64,000 nt of DNA from Streptomyces sp. A 4/2 (GCF_940670765.1 NZ_CALNVW010000061.1:1-64000); one strand, 5' to 3'; counted from the stretch's first letter, positions 16,169 through 25,168 are shown. Numbers and translations are program-made. The notes: generated by a model not told the origin, from the letters alone.

Positions 16169-16618
16169 CTACGTCGCCTCGGAGTCGAAGGCGCCGCGCT
16201 CCGCGGGGACGGTCGCGTCGCCGGACTTGCGCAGGTCGACGCGCGCCGACGATCCGCCGCCGCTGCCCGGGTCACCCGCCTCCCCCTCCACCGACACCTG
16301 CCGGACCGCGTCCGCGACGTCCGCCGCCTCCCGCCGGAGATCGAAGGCGCTGCGGATCTCGTCGATCCCCAGCCCGTCGCCCCCCATCAACTGCTTGCGG
16401 ACGAAGGTCTTGGGATGAAGGTCCTCGAACTCGAAGTCCTCGAACTCGGGGCCCAGTCCGGAGCGGACCTCACGCTTCGCCTCCTCGGAGAACGCACGGA
16501 TCTTCCGCAGGAAGTCCGCGGTCTTCTGAATGACCTCCGGCAGTTTGTCCGGACCGAAGAGCAGTACGGCCAGGGCTGCCAGCGTCATCACTTCCAGGGG
16601 TCCCACATCGGAGAACAC
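16169..16618 (-). CDS. TatB-like Sec-independent translocase component
   Basis: This 149-residue protein starts MFSDVGPLEVMTLAALAVLL, a short N-terminal transmembrane helix, followed by FGPDKLPEVIQ and an amphipathic helix, the hallmark of TatA/TatB. The later segment GPEFEDFEFEDLHPKTFVRK matches what I know of streptomycete TatB. TatB recognises twin-arginine precursors with TatC. No tatA or tatC is nearby, so this is either the sole tatB at an isolated site or a paralogue. GTG 16618 has GAGGAG seven bases upstream; the frame is open further upstream but without support. It converges on nothing and is divergent from terD. Confidence 0.85.
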   Translation of the reverse strand: MFSDVGPLEVMTLAALAVLLFGPDKLPEVIQKTADFLRKIRAFSEEAKREVRSGLGPEFEDFEFEDLHPKTFVRKQLMGGDGLGIDEIRSAFDLRREAADVADAVRQVSVEGEAGDPGSGGGSSARVDLRKSGDATVPAERGAFDSEAT

Positions 16619-16676
16619 CGCGCCACTCCTCGATCCGTCGGGACGGGGGCAGAGCTGCGCCGCCACCCCGCAACAC

Positions 16677-16694
16677 ACTTTAGATATTGCGCAA
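16677..16694 (-). promoter_or_regulatory. Promoter with TTGCGCAA element for the TatB-like gene
   Basis: On the minus strand TTGCGCAA (16694-16687), then TATC, then TAAAGT (16682-16677), giving a transcript start near 16670 and a leader of about 50 bases. It matches the promoter at 16129-16146. Confidence 0.55.
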
Positions 16695-16708
16695 CTATGG
16701 AACCATAG
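16695..16708. promoter_or_regulatory. Inverted repeat CTATGG-AA-CCATAG between tatB-like and terD
   Basis: Six-base perfect arms around AA, directly abutting the TTGCGCAA element in the divergent intergenic region. It could be an operator for terD, whose start is 61 bases away. No regulator is assigned. Confidence 0.45.
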
Positions 16709-16769
16709 CGTCCCACCGGACGTTGGAGCCGACGACAGCGCACCACCAGCAGAACAGCGGAGGAAGATC

Positions 16770-17345
16770 ATGAGCCTGAGCCTGGCCAAGGGCGGCAACG
16801 TGTCACTGAGCAAGGAGGCTCCGGGACTGGCAGCAGTCACGGTCGGCCTGGGCTGGGACGTACGGACGACCACCGGCGCGGACCACGACCTCGACGCCAG
16901 CGCGCTGATGTGCGACGAGAGCAGCAAGGTGCTGTCCGACAGCCACTTCGTCTTCTACAACAACCTGACCTCGCCCGACAGTTCGGTCCAGCACACCGGG
17001 GACAATCTCACGGGCGAGGGTGAGGGCGACGACGAGACCATCCACGTCGACCTGACAGCGGTCCCGGAGCGGGTCGCGAAGATCGTCTTCCCGGTCTCCA
17101 TCCATGAGGCCGATTCCCGCGGCCAGAGTTTCGGCCAGGTCCGGAATGCCTACATCCGCGTGCTCGACCGCTCGGGCGGCGCCGAACTGGCCCGCTACGA
17201 CCTCAGCGAGGACGCCTCCACGGAGACCGCGATGGTCTTCGGCGAGCTCTACCGGCACGGAGTCGAGTGGAAGTTCCGCGCCGTCGGCCAGGGTTACGCC
17301 TCGGGTCTCGCGGGGATCGCCTCCGACTACGGGGTCAACATCTAG
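16770..17345 (+). CDS. TerD-family protein
   Basis: This 191-residue protein is a full-length TerD/CABP domain: MSLSLAKGGNVSLSKEAPGL at the start, then the calcium-binding acidic segments GADHDLDASA and DNLTGEGEGDDE. TerD proteins are cytosolic, bind calcium and are associated with tellurite resistance and stress; streptomycetes carry many copies that affect differentiation. No other ter gene is adjacent. GGAGGAAG precedes ATG 16770. It is divergent from the TatB-like gene and converges on the FAD oxidoreductase gene. Confidence 0.92.
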   Translation: MSLSLAKGGNVSLSKEAPGLAAVTVGLGWDVRTTTGADHDLDASALMCDESSKVLSDSHFVFYNNLTSPDSSVQHTGDNLTGEGEGDDETIHVDLTAVPERVAKIVFPVSIHEADSRGQSFGQVRNAYIRVLDRSGGAELARYDLSEDASTETAMVFGELYRHGVEWKFRAVGQGYASGLAGIASDYGVNI

Positions 17346-17405
17346 GACCTTTCGGCCGATCCTGGCCGGGCCCGGGGCGCCTGGTACGGCACCTCACTGC
17401 GGTCC

Positions 17406-18821
17406 TCACACCTGGCGCAGCCTGCGCCACACCGCCTTCGCCGCGTTGTGCCCGGACATGCCGTGCACGCCGGGGCCAGGCGGGGTCGCGGACGAGCAGA
17501 GGTACACCGCCGGGTGCGAGGTCGTGTACGGGAACAGGGACAGCTTCGGGCGCAGCAGCAGTTGCAGCCCCGAGGCCGCCCCGCAGGCGATGTCCCCGCC
17601 CACGTAGTTCGCGTTCCGCTCGAAGAGCTCGGGCGGTCCCGCGGTGGCGCGGGCGAGGACCCGGTCCCGGAATCCGGGGGCGAATCGCTCGACCTGTCGT
17701 TCGACGGCCTCGGTGAGGTCGCCGTCCCAGCCGTTCGGGACATGTCCGTACGTCCAGAAGACGTGCTTGCCCTCGGGTGCGCGGGAGGGGTCGACCAGGC
17801 TCGGCTGGGCGCTGATCAGGAACGGTGTGCCGGGGGCCCGGCCGCCCGCCGCCTGGCGCAGGGCCGTGCCGATGTCCCGGCTGCCGGGGCCGACCTGCAC
17901 GGTCCCGGCGCGCCGCGGCTCCTCCGCCGTCCAGGGCACCGGCCCGTCCAGCGCATAATCGATCTTGAAGACGCTCGCCCCGTACCGGTAGCCGTCGTAC
18001 GCCCGGCCCAGGCCCGCGATGCGCGCGGCGGCCGTCGGTGAGGTGTCGAAGACGTACGCGCGGGCCGGTGGCAGGTCGTCGAGCCGCTTGACCTCGAATC
18101 CGGTGTGCACCACGCCGCCCAGATCGCGCAGGTACGCGGTCAGCGCGTCGGAGATGGACTGGGAGCCGCCGCGCGGCAGCGGCCAGCCGCCCGCGTGCGC
18201 GGCGAGCGCGAAGATCAGACCGACGGCCCCGGTGGCGAAGCCGTCGAGCGGGGCGATGACGTGCGCGACGAGCCCGGCGAAGAGGGCACGTGCCCGGTCG
18301 TCGCGGAAGCGCTTCGTCAGCCAGGTCGACGGGGGCAGGCCCACCAGTCCGAAGCGGGCGAGGGTCACCGGGTCGCGCGGCAGGGCGGTGAGCGGCAGGG
18401 ACATGAAGTCCTTGACGAGGGTGTCCCATTTGCCGAGGAAGGGGGTGACGAGTCGCCGGTAGGCACCGGCGTCGCGCGGCCCGAACGAGGCGGCGGTCTC
18501 GGCGACCGAGCGGGACAGCACGGCGGCCGTACCGTCGTCGAAGGGGTGGGCCATGGGCAGTTCGGGGTGGAGCCACTCCAGGCCGTACCGCGCCAGGGGC
18601 ATGGTCTTGAACACCGGTGAGCTGACGGCCAGCGGATGCACCGCCGAGCAGGGGTCGTGCCGGAATCCGGGCAGCGTGAGCTCCTCGGTCCGCGCACCTC
18701 CTCCGACGGTGTCCCGGGCCTCGAAGACCTCCACGGCGAATCCACGGCGGGCCAGTTCCACGGCAGCGGTCAGTCCGTTGGGTCCCGCCCCCACGACGAC
18801 GGCATCGAGCATCGACGGCAC
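17406..18821 (-). CDS. FAD-dependent oxidoreductase of the phytoene-dehydrogenase-like family
   Basis: This 471-residue protein has the dinucleotide-binding motif VVVGAGPNGLTAAVELARRG at the N-terminus and the second FAD segment VFEARDTVGGGARTEEL. The C-terminal FAD motif LCSSATPPGPGVHGMSGHNAA is also present. These are features of the CrtI/NAD(P)-binding amine oxidase superfamily. No carotenoid genes are close, so the substrate is unknown. GTG 18821 has AAAGGAG seven bases upstream. The gene is divergent from a nucleotidyltransferase gene. Confidence 0.85.
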   Translation of the reverse strand: MPSMLDAVVVGAGPNGLTAAVELARRGFAVEVFEARDTVGGGARTEELTLPGFRHDPCSAVHPLAVSSPVFKTMPLARYGLEWLHPELPMAHPFDDGTAAVLSRSVAETAASFGPRDAGAYRRLVTPFLGKWDTLVKDFMSLPLTALPRDPVTLARFGLVGLPPSTWLTKRFRDDRARALFAGLVAHVIAPLDGFATGAVGLIFALAAHAGGWPLPRGGSQSISDALTAYLRDLGGVVHTGFEVKRLDDLPPARAYVFDTSPTAAARIAGLGRAYDGYRYGASVFKIDYALDGPVPWTAEEPRRAGTVQVGPGSRDIGTALRQAAGGRAPGTPFLISAQPSLVDPSRAPEGKHVFWTYGHVPNGWDGDLTEAVERQVERFAPGFRDRVLARATAGPPELFERNANYVGGDIACGAASGLQLLLRPKLSLFPYTTSHPAVYLCSSATPPGPGVHGMSGHNAAKAVWRRLRQV

Positions 18822-18908
18822 CTTCGGACTCCTTTGTCAGCCGATGGCAAGAGGCCCCAAGGATATTCCCGCGCACCGACAGCGCGGTCTCGGGTAGCGT
18901 CGGAGCCG

Positions 18909-19712
18909 ATGAACTCCACGATCGCGGACATGGCCGACCGGCTCTGCACCCTCCCCGGTATCCGGGCGGTGGCCCTCGGCGGCAGCCGAGCCCGGGGCAC
19001 CCAACGCCCCGATTCGGACTGGGACCTGGGCCTCTACTACCGGGGGCGCCCGGACCTGCCGGCGCTCACCGCACTCGCCGCGGACTTCACCGGCCGGCCG
19101 GTCGACGTGGCAGGTCCGGGCGGTTGGGGGCCCTGGGTCGACGGCGGTGCCTGGCTGTCCGTCGACGGGGTGGCGGTGGACTGGATCCTGCGCGACCTCG
19201 ACCGCGTGGAGCGGGTCTGGGCGCAGTGCCGGGAGGGCCGCTACGAGGTGGGAATCCAGCCGGGCCACCCGCTGGGTTTCTGGTCCCCGGCGTATGCCGG
19301 AGAGGTGGCGCTGAGCCGCGTACTCGCCGACCCTGCCGGGGAGTTGACCGCGCTGCGGGCGCAGACGCATGACTACCCCGAGCCGCTGCGCACCGCGTTG
19401 ACGGAGGCCGCCTGGGAGGCGGAGTTCTCGGTGGACGCGGCACGCAAGTCGGCGGGGAGCGGGGACGTCCTGCACGTGTCGCTCTGTCTGTCCCGGGCGT
19501 TCGGCATCCTGGCCCAGTCCCTGCACGCCCACCACCGCACGTGGTGCGTCAACGAGAAGGGCGCGCTGGCGTCGGCCGCCGCTCTGCCGGACACGCCGCC
19601 GGGCTTCGCCGAGCGGGTGTCGTCGGCGCTCGGCGCACTGGACGCGCCGGCGGTGGAGACGGCCGCCGCCCTGGTGGCGGACGTACGCGCGGTACTGGGT
19701 TCCGGGGGCTGA
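18909..19712 (+). CDS. Nucleotidyltransferase-fold protein
   Basis: This 267-residue protein has the minimal nucleotidyltransferase motif at residues 24-42: LGGSRARGTQ followed by DSDWDLGLYY, giving the GS...DxD pattern with both metal-binding aspartates. The rest is helical and may form a substrate-binding domain as in aminoglycoside or kanamycin nucleotidyltransferases. The substrate is unknown. There is no ribosome-binding site at ATG 18909, but TAGCGT at 18894-18899 could be a -10 for a nearly leaderless message. Confidence 0.75.
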   Translation: MNSTIADMADRLCTLPGIRAVALGGSRARGTQRPDSDWDLGLYYRGRPDLPALTALAADFTGRPVDVAGPGGWGPWVDGGAWLSVDGVAVDWILRDLDRVERVWAQCREGRYEVGIQPGHPLGFWSPAYAGEVALSRVLADPAGELTALRAQTHDYPEPLRTALTEAAWEAEFSVDAARKSAGSGDVLHVSLCLSRAFGILAQSLHAHHRTWCVNEKGALASAAALPDTPPGFAERVSSALGALDAPAVETAAALVADVRAVLGSGG

Positions 19713-19908
19713 CGGCCGGGACGGCGGCGGGCGCCGTCAGGGCTTGGCCGGTACGTGCCCAGGACGTCCTGGTCCCCCGGGCCGCCCCGGGCGCCCTCGC
19801 CCGGCTCCGTCTCTATTCACGCAGGCACCCTGCGCCTCCTCGGCCTGCTCTCGCCGATGGCCGAGGTGTGCCCGGCGGAATCCCTGACGGGACCCGGGCG
19901 GGCGTCCG

Positions 19909-19961
19909 GCGGCGGGCGGTGAGTTGCGCGTCCCAGGTGTGCGGCGGGCGGTGAGTTGCGC
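19909..19961. repeat. Two direct 21-base repeats downstream of the inositol-phosphatase-like gene
   Basis: A 21-base G-rich sequence occurs at 19909-19929 and again at 19941-19961, 32 bases apart start to start. It lies in the 283-base gap between two convergent genes. I see no coding sequence or clear terminator in this gap. Confidence 0.7.
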
Positions 19962-19995
19962 ACCTCAGGCGTCCGGGCGGCGGTGCGTCCGCGCG

Positions 19996-20823
19996 TCAGG
20001 CGCCCGCCGCGAGCAGTTCGTGCACCCGGCGGGCGGTGGCCGCGTCCCGCGCCGCGGTGAACGGCAACGCGTTCCCACCGGTGATACGGAACGGCTCGCC
20101 GGTGAGCGTCAGATGGGCGCCGCCCGCCTCCTCCACGAGCAGCAGGCCCGCGGCGTGGTCCCAGGCCAGCTCCCAGGTGAAGCCGACCGCGTCGAGTGCG
20201 CCACGGGCGACGGCCAGGTACTCCAGGCCCGCCGATCCGCACGGCCTGGTGCTGATCCCCTCGGTCCGGAGGTTCAGCAGGGAGCGCTTCTGCTCGGGTG
20301 TGGTGAAGTCCGGGTGGGACGTGGCGACTTCGAGCACCGCGCCGGGAGCCGGTGAGCCCGCGGCGAGCGGCTTTCCGTCGAGGCGGGCGCCACCGCCCCG
20401 TACCGCTACGGCCATCTCGTCGAGCACGGGGGCGTACGTCCAGGAGGCGAGCACTTCGCCCCGGTGGGCGAGCGCCACCAGGGTGCAGAAGCCCGGTTCG
20501 CCGCGGACGAACTGGCGGGTGCCGTCGACCGGGTCGACGATCCAGACGGGCGCCTCGCCCCGCACCGCTCCGTACGAGGACGGGTCGGCGGCGACGGCCT
20601 CCTCACCGACCACCACCGAGCCCGGCAGCAGCGCGGTCAGGGAGGCGGTGAGGTGTTCCTCGGCGCCGCGGTCGGCCACGGTCACCAGGTCGTGCGGGCC
20701 GCTCTTCTCGGCGATCTCGTGGGCGGCGAGCTGCCGGAAACGCGGCAGGATCTCGGCGGCGGCGGCCTCGCGGACCGCCGCCTCGACATCGGAGAAGTCC
20801 CTCGTCAGGAGTTGTTCGATCAT
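19996..20823 (-). CDS. Inositol monophosphatase family protein
   Basis: This 275-residue phosphatase has the complete lithium-sensitive metal-binding set: VVGEEA near residue 72, WIVDPVDGTRQFVRG near residue 94 and WDHAAGLLLVEEAGG near residue 224. Candidate substrates are inositol phosphate, histidinol phosphate or PAP; the sequence alone does not decide. ATG 20823 lies 41 bases downstream of the gamma-glutamyltransferase stop on the same strand, so the two may share a transcript. Confidence 0.88.
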   Translation of the reverse strand: MIEQLLTRDFSDVEAAVREAAAAEILPRFRQLAAHEIAEKSGPHDLVTVADRGAEEHLTASLTALLPGSVVVGEEAVAADPSSYGAVRGEAPVWIVDPVDGTRQFVRGEPGFCTLVALAHRGEVLASWTYAPVLDEMAVAVRGGGARLDGKPLAAGSPAPGAVLEVATSHPDFTTPEQKRSLLNLRTEGISTRPCGSAGLEYLAVARGALDAVGFTWELAWDHAAGLLLVEEAGGAHLTLTGEPFRITGGNALPFTAARDAATARRVHELLAAGA

Positions 20824-20864
20824 GTGTCCATCTCAGCACACGGCAGTGACGGGCGGGGGCCCGC

Positions 20865-22670
20865 TCAGCGACCGACGGCGTAACCCTGCATTCCCCTGGG
20901 GTTCGCCGCAGCGCTCAGTACGCCGGTTCCGGGATCCCGGGCGACCGCGCACAGCCTGCCTTCCGACCAGGCGTCGCCGACCGTCACGTCGTGGCCGCGG
21001 CGGCGCAGCTCGTCGATGACGTCCTGCCCGATGCGGGACTCGACCGTGACGCTGCCGGGCCGCATGGTGCGGGGGTGGAAGGAACCGGGGAACGAGTCGT
21101 TGTGCCAGTTCGGGGCGTCGATGGCGCCTTGCAGGTCGAGGCCGCCCCGTACGGTCGCGCCGAGCGCCACCGCGAGGAAGAAGTGCAGCTGCCACTGGTC
21201 CTGCTGGTCGCCGCCCGGCGTACCGAAGGCGAGCACCGGGACCCCGTCGCGCAGTGCCAGGGACGGGGTGAGGGTGGTGCGCGGGCGGCAGCCGGGGGTG
21301 AGGGAGTTCGGCAGCCCCTCGTCCAGCCAGGCCATCTGGAGCCGGGTGCCGAGCGGGAAGCCCAGTTCGGGGACGACCGGGTTGGACTGGAGCCAGCCGC
21401 CGCTCGGGGTCGCGGAGATCATGTTGCCCCAGCGGTCGACGATGTCGAGGTGGCAGGTGTCGCCCCGGGTGGCGCCGTCCCGGGCGACGGTCGGCTCCCC
21501 CGCCCCGGCGGCCGGGATGCCCAACGCGTCGAAGCCGGGCTCACCAGCGGCGACGGCGGTGGCCTGCCTGCTGAGCCGCGGCTCGCGGCCCCCGGGGCTG
21601 CCGGGGCGCAGTTCGTGCGAGGCCCGGTCGGTGACGAGGGCGCGGCGCTCCGTGTTGTACGGGGCGGAGAGCAGCGTGTCGAGCGGTACGCCGGCGGCGT
21701 CGCCGTACCAGGCTTCCCGGTCGGCCATCGCGAGCTTGCAGCCCTCGACGAGGAGGTGGACGTACTCGGCGGATCCGTAGAGCGGAAGCTCCGGCGGGAG
21801 GATCGCCAACTGCTGGAGGAGGACCGGGCCCTGGCTCCAGCCGCCGGCCTTGCACAGGGTCCAGCCGTTCCAGTCGTACGTCGCGGGTTCCTCGTACGTC
21901 GCGGACCACCCGGCGAGGTCGGCCGCCGTGAGGGTGCCGGTGTGCCGCTTGCCGCTGGTGTCCAGGGTGGGCCTGGCCGCCTGGCGTACCAGCGCCTCGG
22001 CGACGAAGCCTTCGCGCCAGACCGTCCGGGCCGCGTCGATCTGCCCGGCCCGGTCGCCGGACGCCGCCTCGGCCTCGGCGATCACCCGGCGCCAGGTCGC
22101 GGCGAGCGCGGGGTTGCGGAACAGCTCGCCCGGCGCGGGGGACTTCCCGCCGGGCAGGTACACGTCGGCGGAGGAACGCCACTCGCTCTCGAAGAGTTCG
22201 CGTACGGACTCGACGGTCAGGCCGATGCGTTCGACCGGGGCATGTCCGTCCTCGGCGTACCCCACGGCGTACTTCAGCACCTCGGCGAGGGACTTGGTGC
22301 CGTGGTCGCGCAGCAGCATCATCCAGGCGTCGAAGGCGCCGGGCACCGCGGCGGCCAGCGGTCCGGTGCCGGGAACGAGGTCGAGCCCGAGCGAGCGGTA
22401 GTGGGCGACGGTGGCACCCGCGGGGGCGACGCCCTGTCCGCACAGCACCTGTACCCGGCCGTCCGCCGGGGCGAGGATCATCGGCACCTCACCGGCCGGG
22501 CCGTTGAGGTGCGGCTCGACGACGTGCAGGACGAAGCCCGCGGCGACGGCGGCGTCGTAGGCGTTGCCGCCGGCCTCCAGAACGGCCATCGCGGACTGCG
22601 AGGCCAGCCAGTGGGTGGACGACACCATGCCGAAGCTGCCCTGGAGGGTGGGCCGGGTCGTGAACATCAC
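20865..22670 (-). CDS. Gamma-glutamyltransferase family hydrolase
   Basis: This 601-residue Ntn-hydrolase precursor has FGMVSSTHWLASQSAMAVLE and GGNAYDAAVAAGF near the N-terminus. The autoprocessing site is in GDTCHLDIVDRWGNMISAT near residue 410, where the threonine becomes the catalytic nucleophile of the small subunit. There is no obvious signal peptide, so it may be cytosolic. The substrate could be glutathione-like gamma-glutamyl compounds or other amides (some relatives are acylases or PGA hydrolases). GAGGTGAC precedes GTG 22670; ATG 22667 is the next codon. Confidence 0.85.
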   Translation of the reverse strand: MMFTTRPTLQGSFGMVSSTHWLASQSAMAVLEAGGNAYDAAVAAGFVLHVVEPHLNGPAGEVPMILAPADGRVQVLCGQGVAPAGATVAHYRSLGLDLVPGTGPLAAAVPGAFDAWMMLLRDHGTKSLAEVLKYAVGYAEDGHAPVERIGLTVESVRELFESEWRSSADVYLPGGKSPAPGELFRNPALAATWRRVIAEAEAASGDRAGQIDAARTVWREGFVAEALVRQAARPTLDTSGKRHTGTLTAADLAGWSATYEEPATYDWNGWTLCKAGGWSQGPVLLQQLAILPPELPLYGSAEYVHLLVEGCKLAMADREAWYGDAAGVPLDTLLSAPYNTERRALVTDRASHELRPGSPGGREPRLSRQATAVAAGEPGFDALGIPAAGAGEPTVARDGATRGDTCHLDIVDRWGNMISATPSGGWLQSNPVVPELGFPLGTRLQMAWLDEGLPNSLTPGCRPRTTLTPSLALRDGVPVLAFGTPGGDQQDQWQLHFFLAVALGATVRGGLDLQGAIDAPNWHNDSFPGSFHPRTMRPGSVTVESRIGQDVIDELRRRGHDVTVGDAWSEGRLCAVARDPGTGVLSAAANPRGMQGYAVGR

Positions 22671-23297
22671 GCGTCACCTCGTCAGTTGTACGTGCAGGCG
22701 GACCGATCACGGCTCACGACCGGGGCCCGGGAGGATCCGCGGGATCCCGTCCCTGCCCGCTCGCTCACCTCGTCTTCGAGCAGGCTATCGATCTCGCGCC
22801 GCCGCTCACGACCCGCCTCCGGAAGGAAGCGCCGGCGTACTCCTTCGCCTTCCGCCCGGTTACGGGCCCGGATCCGGGGAGTTCAGCCGTGGTTCTCCCG
22901 ATCGGTGACGGGTATGGTCCGGTCGGTGGAGTTCAGGTCCCGTAGCGCCGCGATCCGTTCCGAATACCGAGCCCCGGCTCCCATTCGGCCGTTTCCGTCG
23001 GCGCCGCCTGCTGCGGCCTACCACTTCTGGTCCCGGCCCCCGCCCCGGATCCCGAATTCGACCCGCTCGCCGCGCTCTTCGGGAGAGGAATTTCTTCCGG
23101 GAATACGCGAGCGTCGTCCCCGTCGGATCGCCACCTCTTTCCCGATAGCATGCGGAACGCCTGTACCGCCAGGGTATGAACACGTCGGCGCATGCGGGCA
23201 CCGACTCCTCGTCAGCACTTCTTCGTCTCTTCGGATTCCCGGCCGGGCCCGGCACGGCGGCCCACCGGTTCGCTCTCTCGTCCCCCGTCAGGAGACC
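22671..23297. other. 627-base intergenic region between divergent genes
   Basis: I find no convincing gene. Short open frames lack ribosome-binding sites and motifs. TAGCAT at 23144-23149 resembles a -10 for the rightward gene and would give a leader of about 140 bases; the surrounding GATAGCAT matches the psd promoter. The stretch from 23080 to 23160 is less GC-rich than its surroundings. Confidence 0.4.
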
Positions 23298-25013
23298 ATG
23301 TTGCAGGCATATACCAGTTCCGTCCGAACAGCCGCGGACGAACCCGTCCCGGTCGTCGCCCCCGACGGGCGCACCGTGCCGTGGGAGGGCTTCTGTACCG
23401 GGCCCGTGGTGCTTTCCCCGGACGATTTGCAGGCGGTCTCCCACCGATTGCTCGGCCTCGATCTGTCCCAGGTACCGGCGGCGGCACGCGCCGAACTGGA
23501 GCCGTACGGAGCCCTGCGGGGCGAGCAGCCCGCCGTCGTCATCGGTGCCGCCACCAGCCTGAAGAAATGCTTCGAAGCCGATCTGGCGCATGTCGTCGAG
23601 GGCACGTCGCCTGACGACTTCGCGTCGTACAACGAAGCCCGCGCGGTCTATCTCGCCGGACCGGGTGACCTCGTCGTCGGGCGTACCGAGCCCTGGCGGC
23701 AGGCGGTCGCCGCGAGCGAGGCCGAAGGGGTGGAGGTTCCCGGCCTGGAGTTCTACTACCTCACGCACGCCCTGCTGACGCAGGCCATGACGTATGCCGA
23801 GTCCGGGGAGCGGACCGGCATGCACCGCATCGTGAGCCGCCTGCGCGAAGCCCCGCACACCGTGGTCCGGCTCTTCGCCCTCGATCTGGAGGCACAGATC
23901 CTCCTGGTCTGGCTGCGGCGTACGGCGGGCCCGGCCCGTCTGCGGGTGGATGCCAACGGTCCGGAGATCGGGCGGCTGTGGAACCACAAGACGACGCTCT
24001 ACCCCACCGTCGAGGAGGCCGAGGGGCTGGCCGACGGCGCCCGGCGGGCGGATCCGTACGAGTTGCTCGCGGCGGAGTCGCATCTGACACCGTTCCACCG
24101 CGAGTTCGGCGTCGTGCTCCCGAGGGTCCCCGGATACTCGATCAGCAGGGCCGGGGCCGGCCTGGCCGAGGTGACCGCGCGGGTCGCCGGCGCGGCGCGG
24201 CTGCTGCGGGAGCGCTACGGCCTCCCCCTGGGCTGCTTCAAACCGGCGACGGGACTGACCGGCAGCAGGATCCGCACCGCCGTCCCGCTCGGCGACGAGG
24301 AGGCGCTGGGCGCGCTGGCGCGCCAGGCGATGGAGACCGAGGAGGACTACGTACTGGAGGCGCACACCGACTACCTGCGGCACCCGATCGACGGCTACGA
24401 CTTCATCCTCGCGCCGTCCGCCCACGTCGTCGCCGGGCGGCTGGCCGAGGGGGCGACGATCCAGATCACGCGCGGCAGCGTCTGGGAGGGCAGCGTCTAC
24501 ATCGACGAGCACTCCTGCCGGAACGTGGGCATCACGGTGGAGCACTTCCGCTTCGTGCGGGAGGGGATGCGCGAGCTGCTCGGCGCCTTCGAGGGCAACG
24601 GCCGGAGTCTCGGCTTCGTCAAGGGCGGGGTCGACTTCGCGATCGCCCGGATCGGTGGACGGTTCGGCGAACGGCCCGTGGTGGGCATGCAGGACCTGAA
24701 CCTCTCGTCCAACGGGGCCGAGTACGTCCGGGCCTTCCTCCGGGAGGCGCGCGAGGTGCGCGGCGCGGGCGTGCACGCGGCGACGAAGGTGGTCCGGCCC
24801 ACCGCGGGAACCGACCTGCGGTGGCTGAAAGCCGCCGTCGACGCCGCGGACACCGGGCACCACACGCGGGTGATCACCTCCGTGCCGTCCCGCTGGGGCC
24901 TGATCGCGGTCGCGTGCCAGGAGCCCCAGGAGGCCGCTGAGGCCGTACTGGCACTGGAGGAACACCTGTACGACGAGGGGCTGCTGCGCACGGTGCTGCG
25001 CCACCGCGGCTGA
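23298..25013 (+). CDS. ATP-grasp-like protein of unknown function
   Basis: I do not recognise a named family for this 571-residue protein. The C-terminal half resembles an ATP-grasp fold: LGCFKPATGLTGSRI could be the nucleotide-binding glycine loop, DYVLEAHTDYL the hinge strand, and VDFAIARIGG with MQDLNLSSNGAE the metal-binding acidic and asparagine residues. An N-terminal region of about 230 residues would then be an accessory domain, as in amide-forming peptide ligases. It stands 630 bases from a divergent gamma-glutamyltransferase gene and just before the halogenase operon, but a strong terminator separates it from that operon. ATG 23298 has AGGAG four bases upstream. Carboxylate-amine ligation is a guess. 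Confidence 0.5.
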   Translation: MLQAYTSSVRTAADEPVPVVAPDGRTVPWEGFCTGPVVLSPDDLQAVSHRLLGLDLSQVPAAARAELEPYGALRGEQPAVVIGAATSLKKCFEADLAHVVEGTSPDDFASYNEARAVYLAGPGDLVVGRTEPWRQAVAASEAEGVEVPGLEFYYLTHALLTQAMTYAESGERTGMHRIVSRLREAPHTVVRLFALDLEAQILLVWLRRTAGPARLRVDANGPEIGRLWNHKTTLYPTVEEAEGLADGARRADPYELLAAESHLTPFHREFGVVLPRVPGYSISRAGAGLAEVTARVAGAARLLRERYGLPLGCFKPATGLTGSRIRTAVPLGDEEALGALARQAMETEEDYVLEAHTDYLRHPIDGYDFILAPSAHVVAGRLAEGATIQITRGSVWEGSVYIDEHSCRNVGITVEHFRFVREGMRELLGAFEGNGRSLGFVKGGVDFAIARIGGRFGERPVVGMQDLNLSSNGAEYVRAFLREAREVRGAGVHAATKVVRPTAGTDLRWLKAAVDAADTGHHTRVITSVPSRWGLIAVACQEPQEAAEAVLALEEHLYDEGLLRTVLRHRG

Positions 25014-25036
25014 CCGCGCCGCCGCGCACAAAGCCA

Positions 25037-25075
25037 CCGGATCGCGGTTTCCCCGACCGGGAAACCGCGATCCGG
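25037..25075 (+). terminator. Terminator after the ATP-grasp-like gene
   Basis: Perfect 17-base stem (25037-25053 with 25059-25075) and a 5-base loop, starting 23 bases after the stop codon. It insulates this gene from the halogenase operon. Confidence 0.85.
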
Positions 25076-25116
25076 CCGAAGCCGAAAGGGGCTGCTGAGA
25101 CTCCTGTGGTTTCGAG

Positions 25117-25126
25117 GTAATGCATT
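25117..25126. promoter_or_regulatory. GTAATGCATT site, first copy, upstream of the halogenase operon
   Basis: GTAATGCATT contains the palindrome AATGCATT and recurs exactly at 25231-25240. It lies in an AT-rich island uncommon in this genome, between the terminator and the first gene of the operon. Probable operator half of a two-site arrangement. Confidence 0.5.
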
Positions 25127-25168
25127 TAAACGGGTACCAGCCAACCCTGACCGGCTGTCAACAGAGGG

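Noticed and set aside
20991..23297. Plus-strand open frame continuous with the ATP-grasp-like gene, antisense to the gamma-glutamyltransferase
   Set aside because: No motif upstream of ATG 23298, and the opposite strand encodes a clear gamma-glutamyltransferase. The frame is open only because of high GC.
23176..23562. Possible leader or small gene before the ATP-grasp-like gene (ATG 23176)
   Set aside because: No ribosome-binding site, Arg/Pro-rich out-of-frame translation, and it runs far into the real gene.
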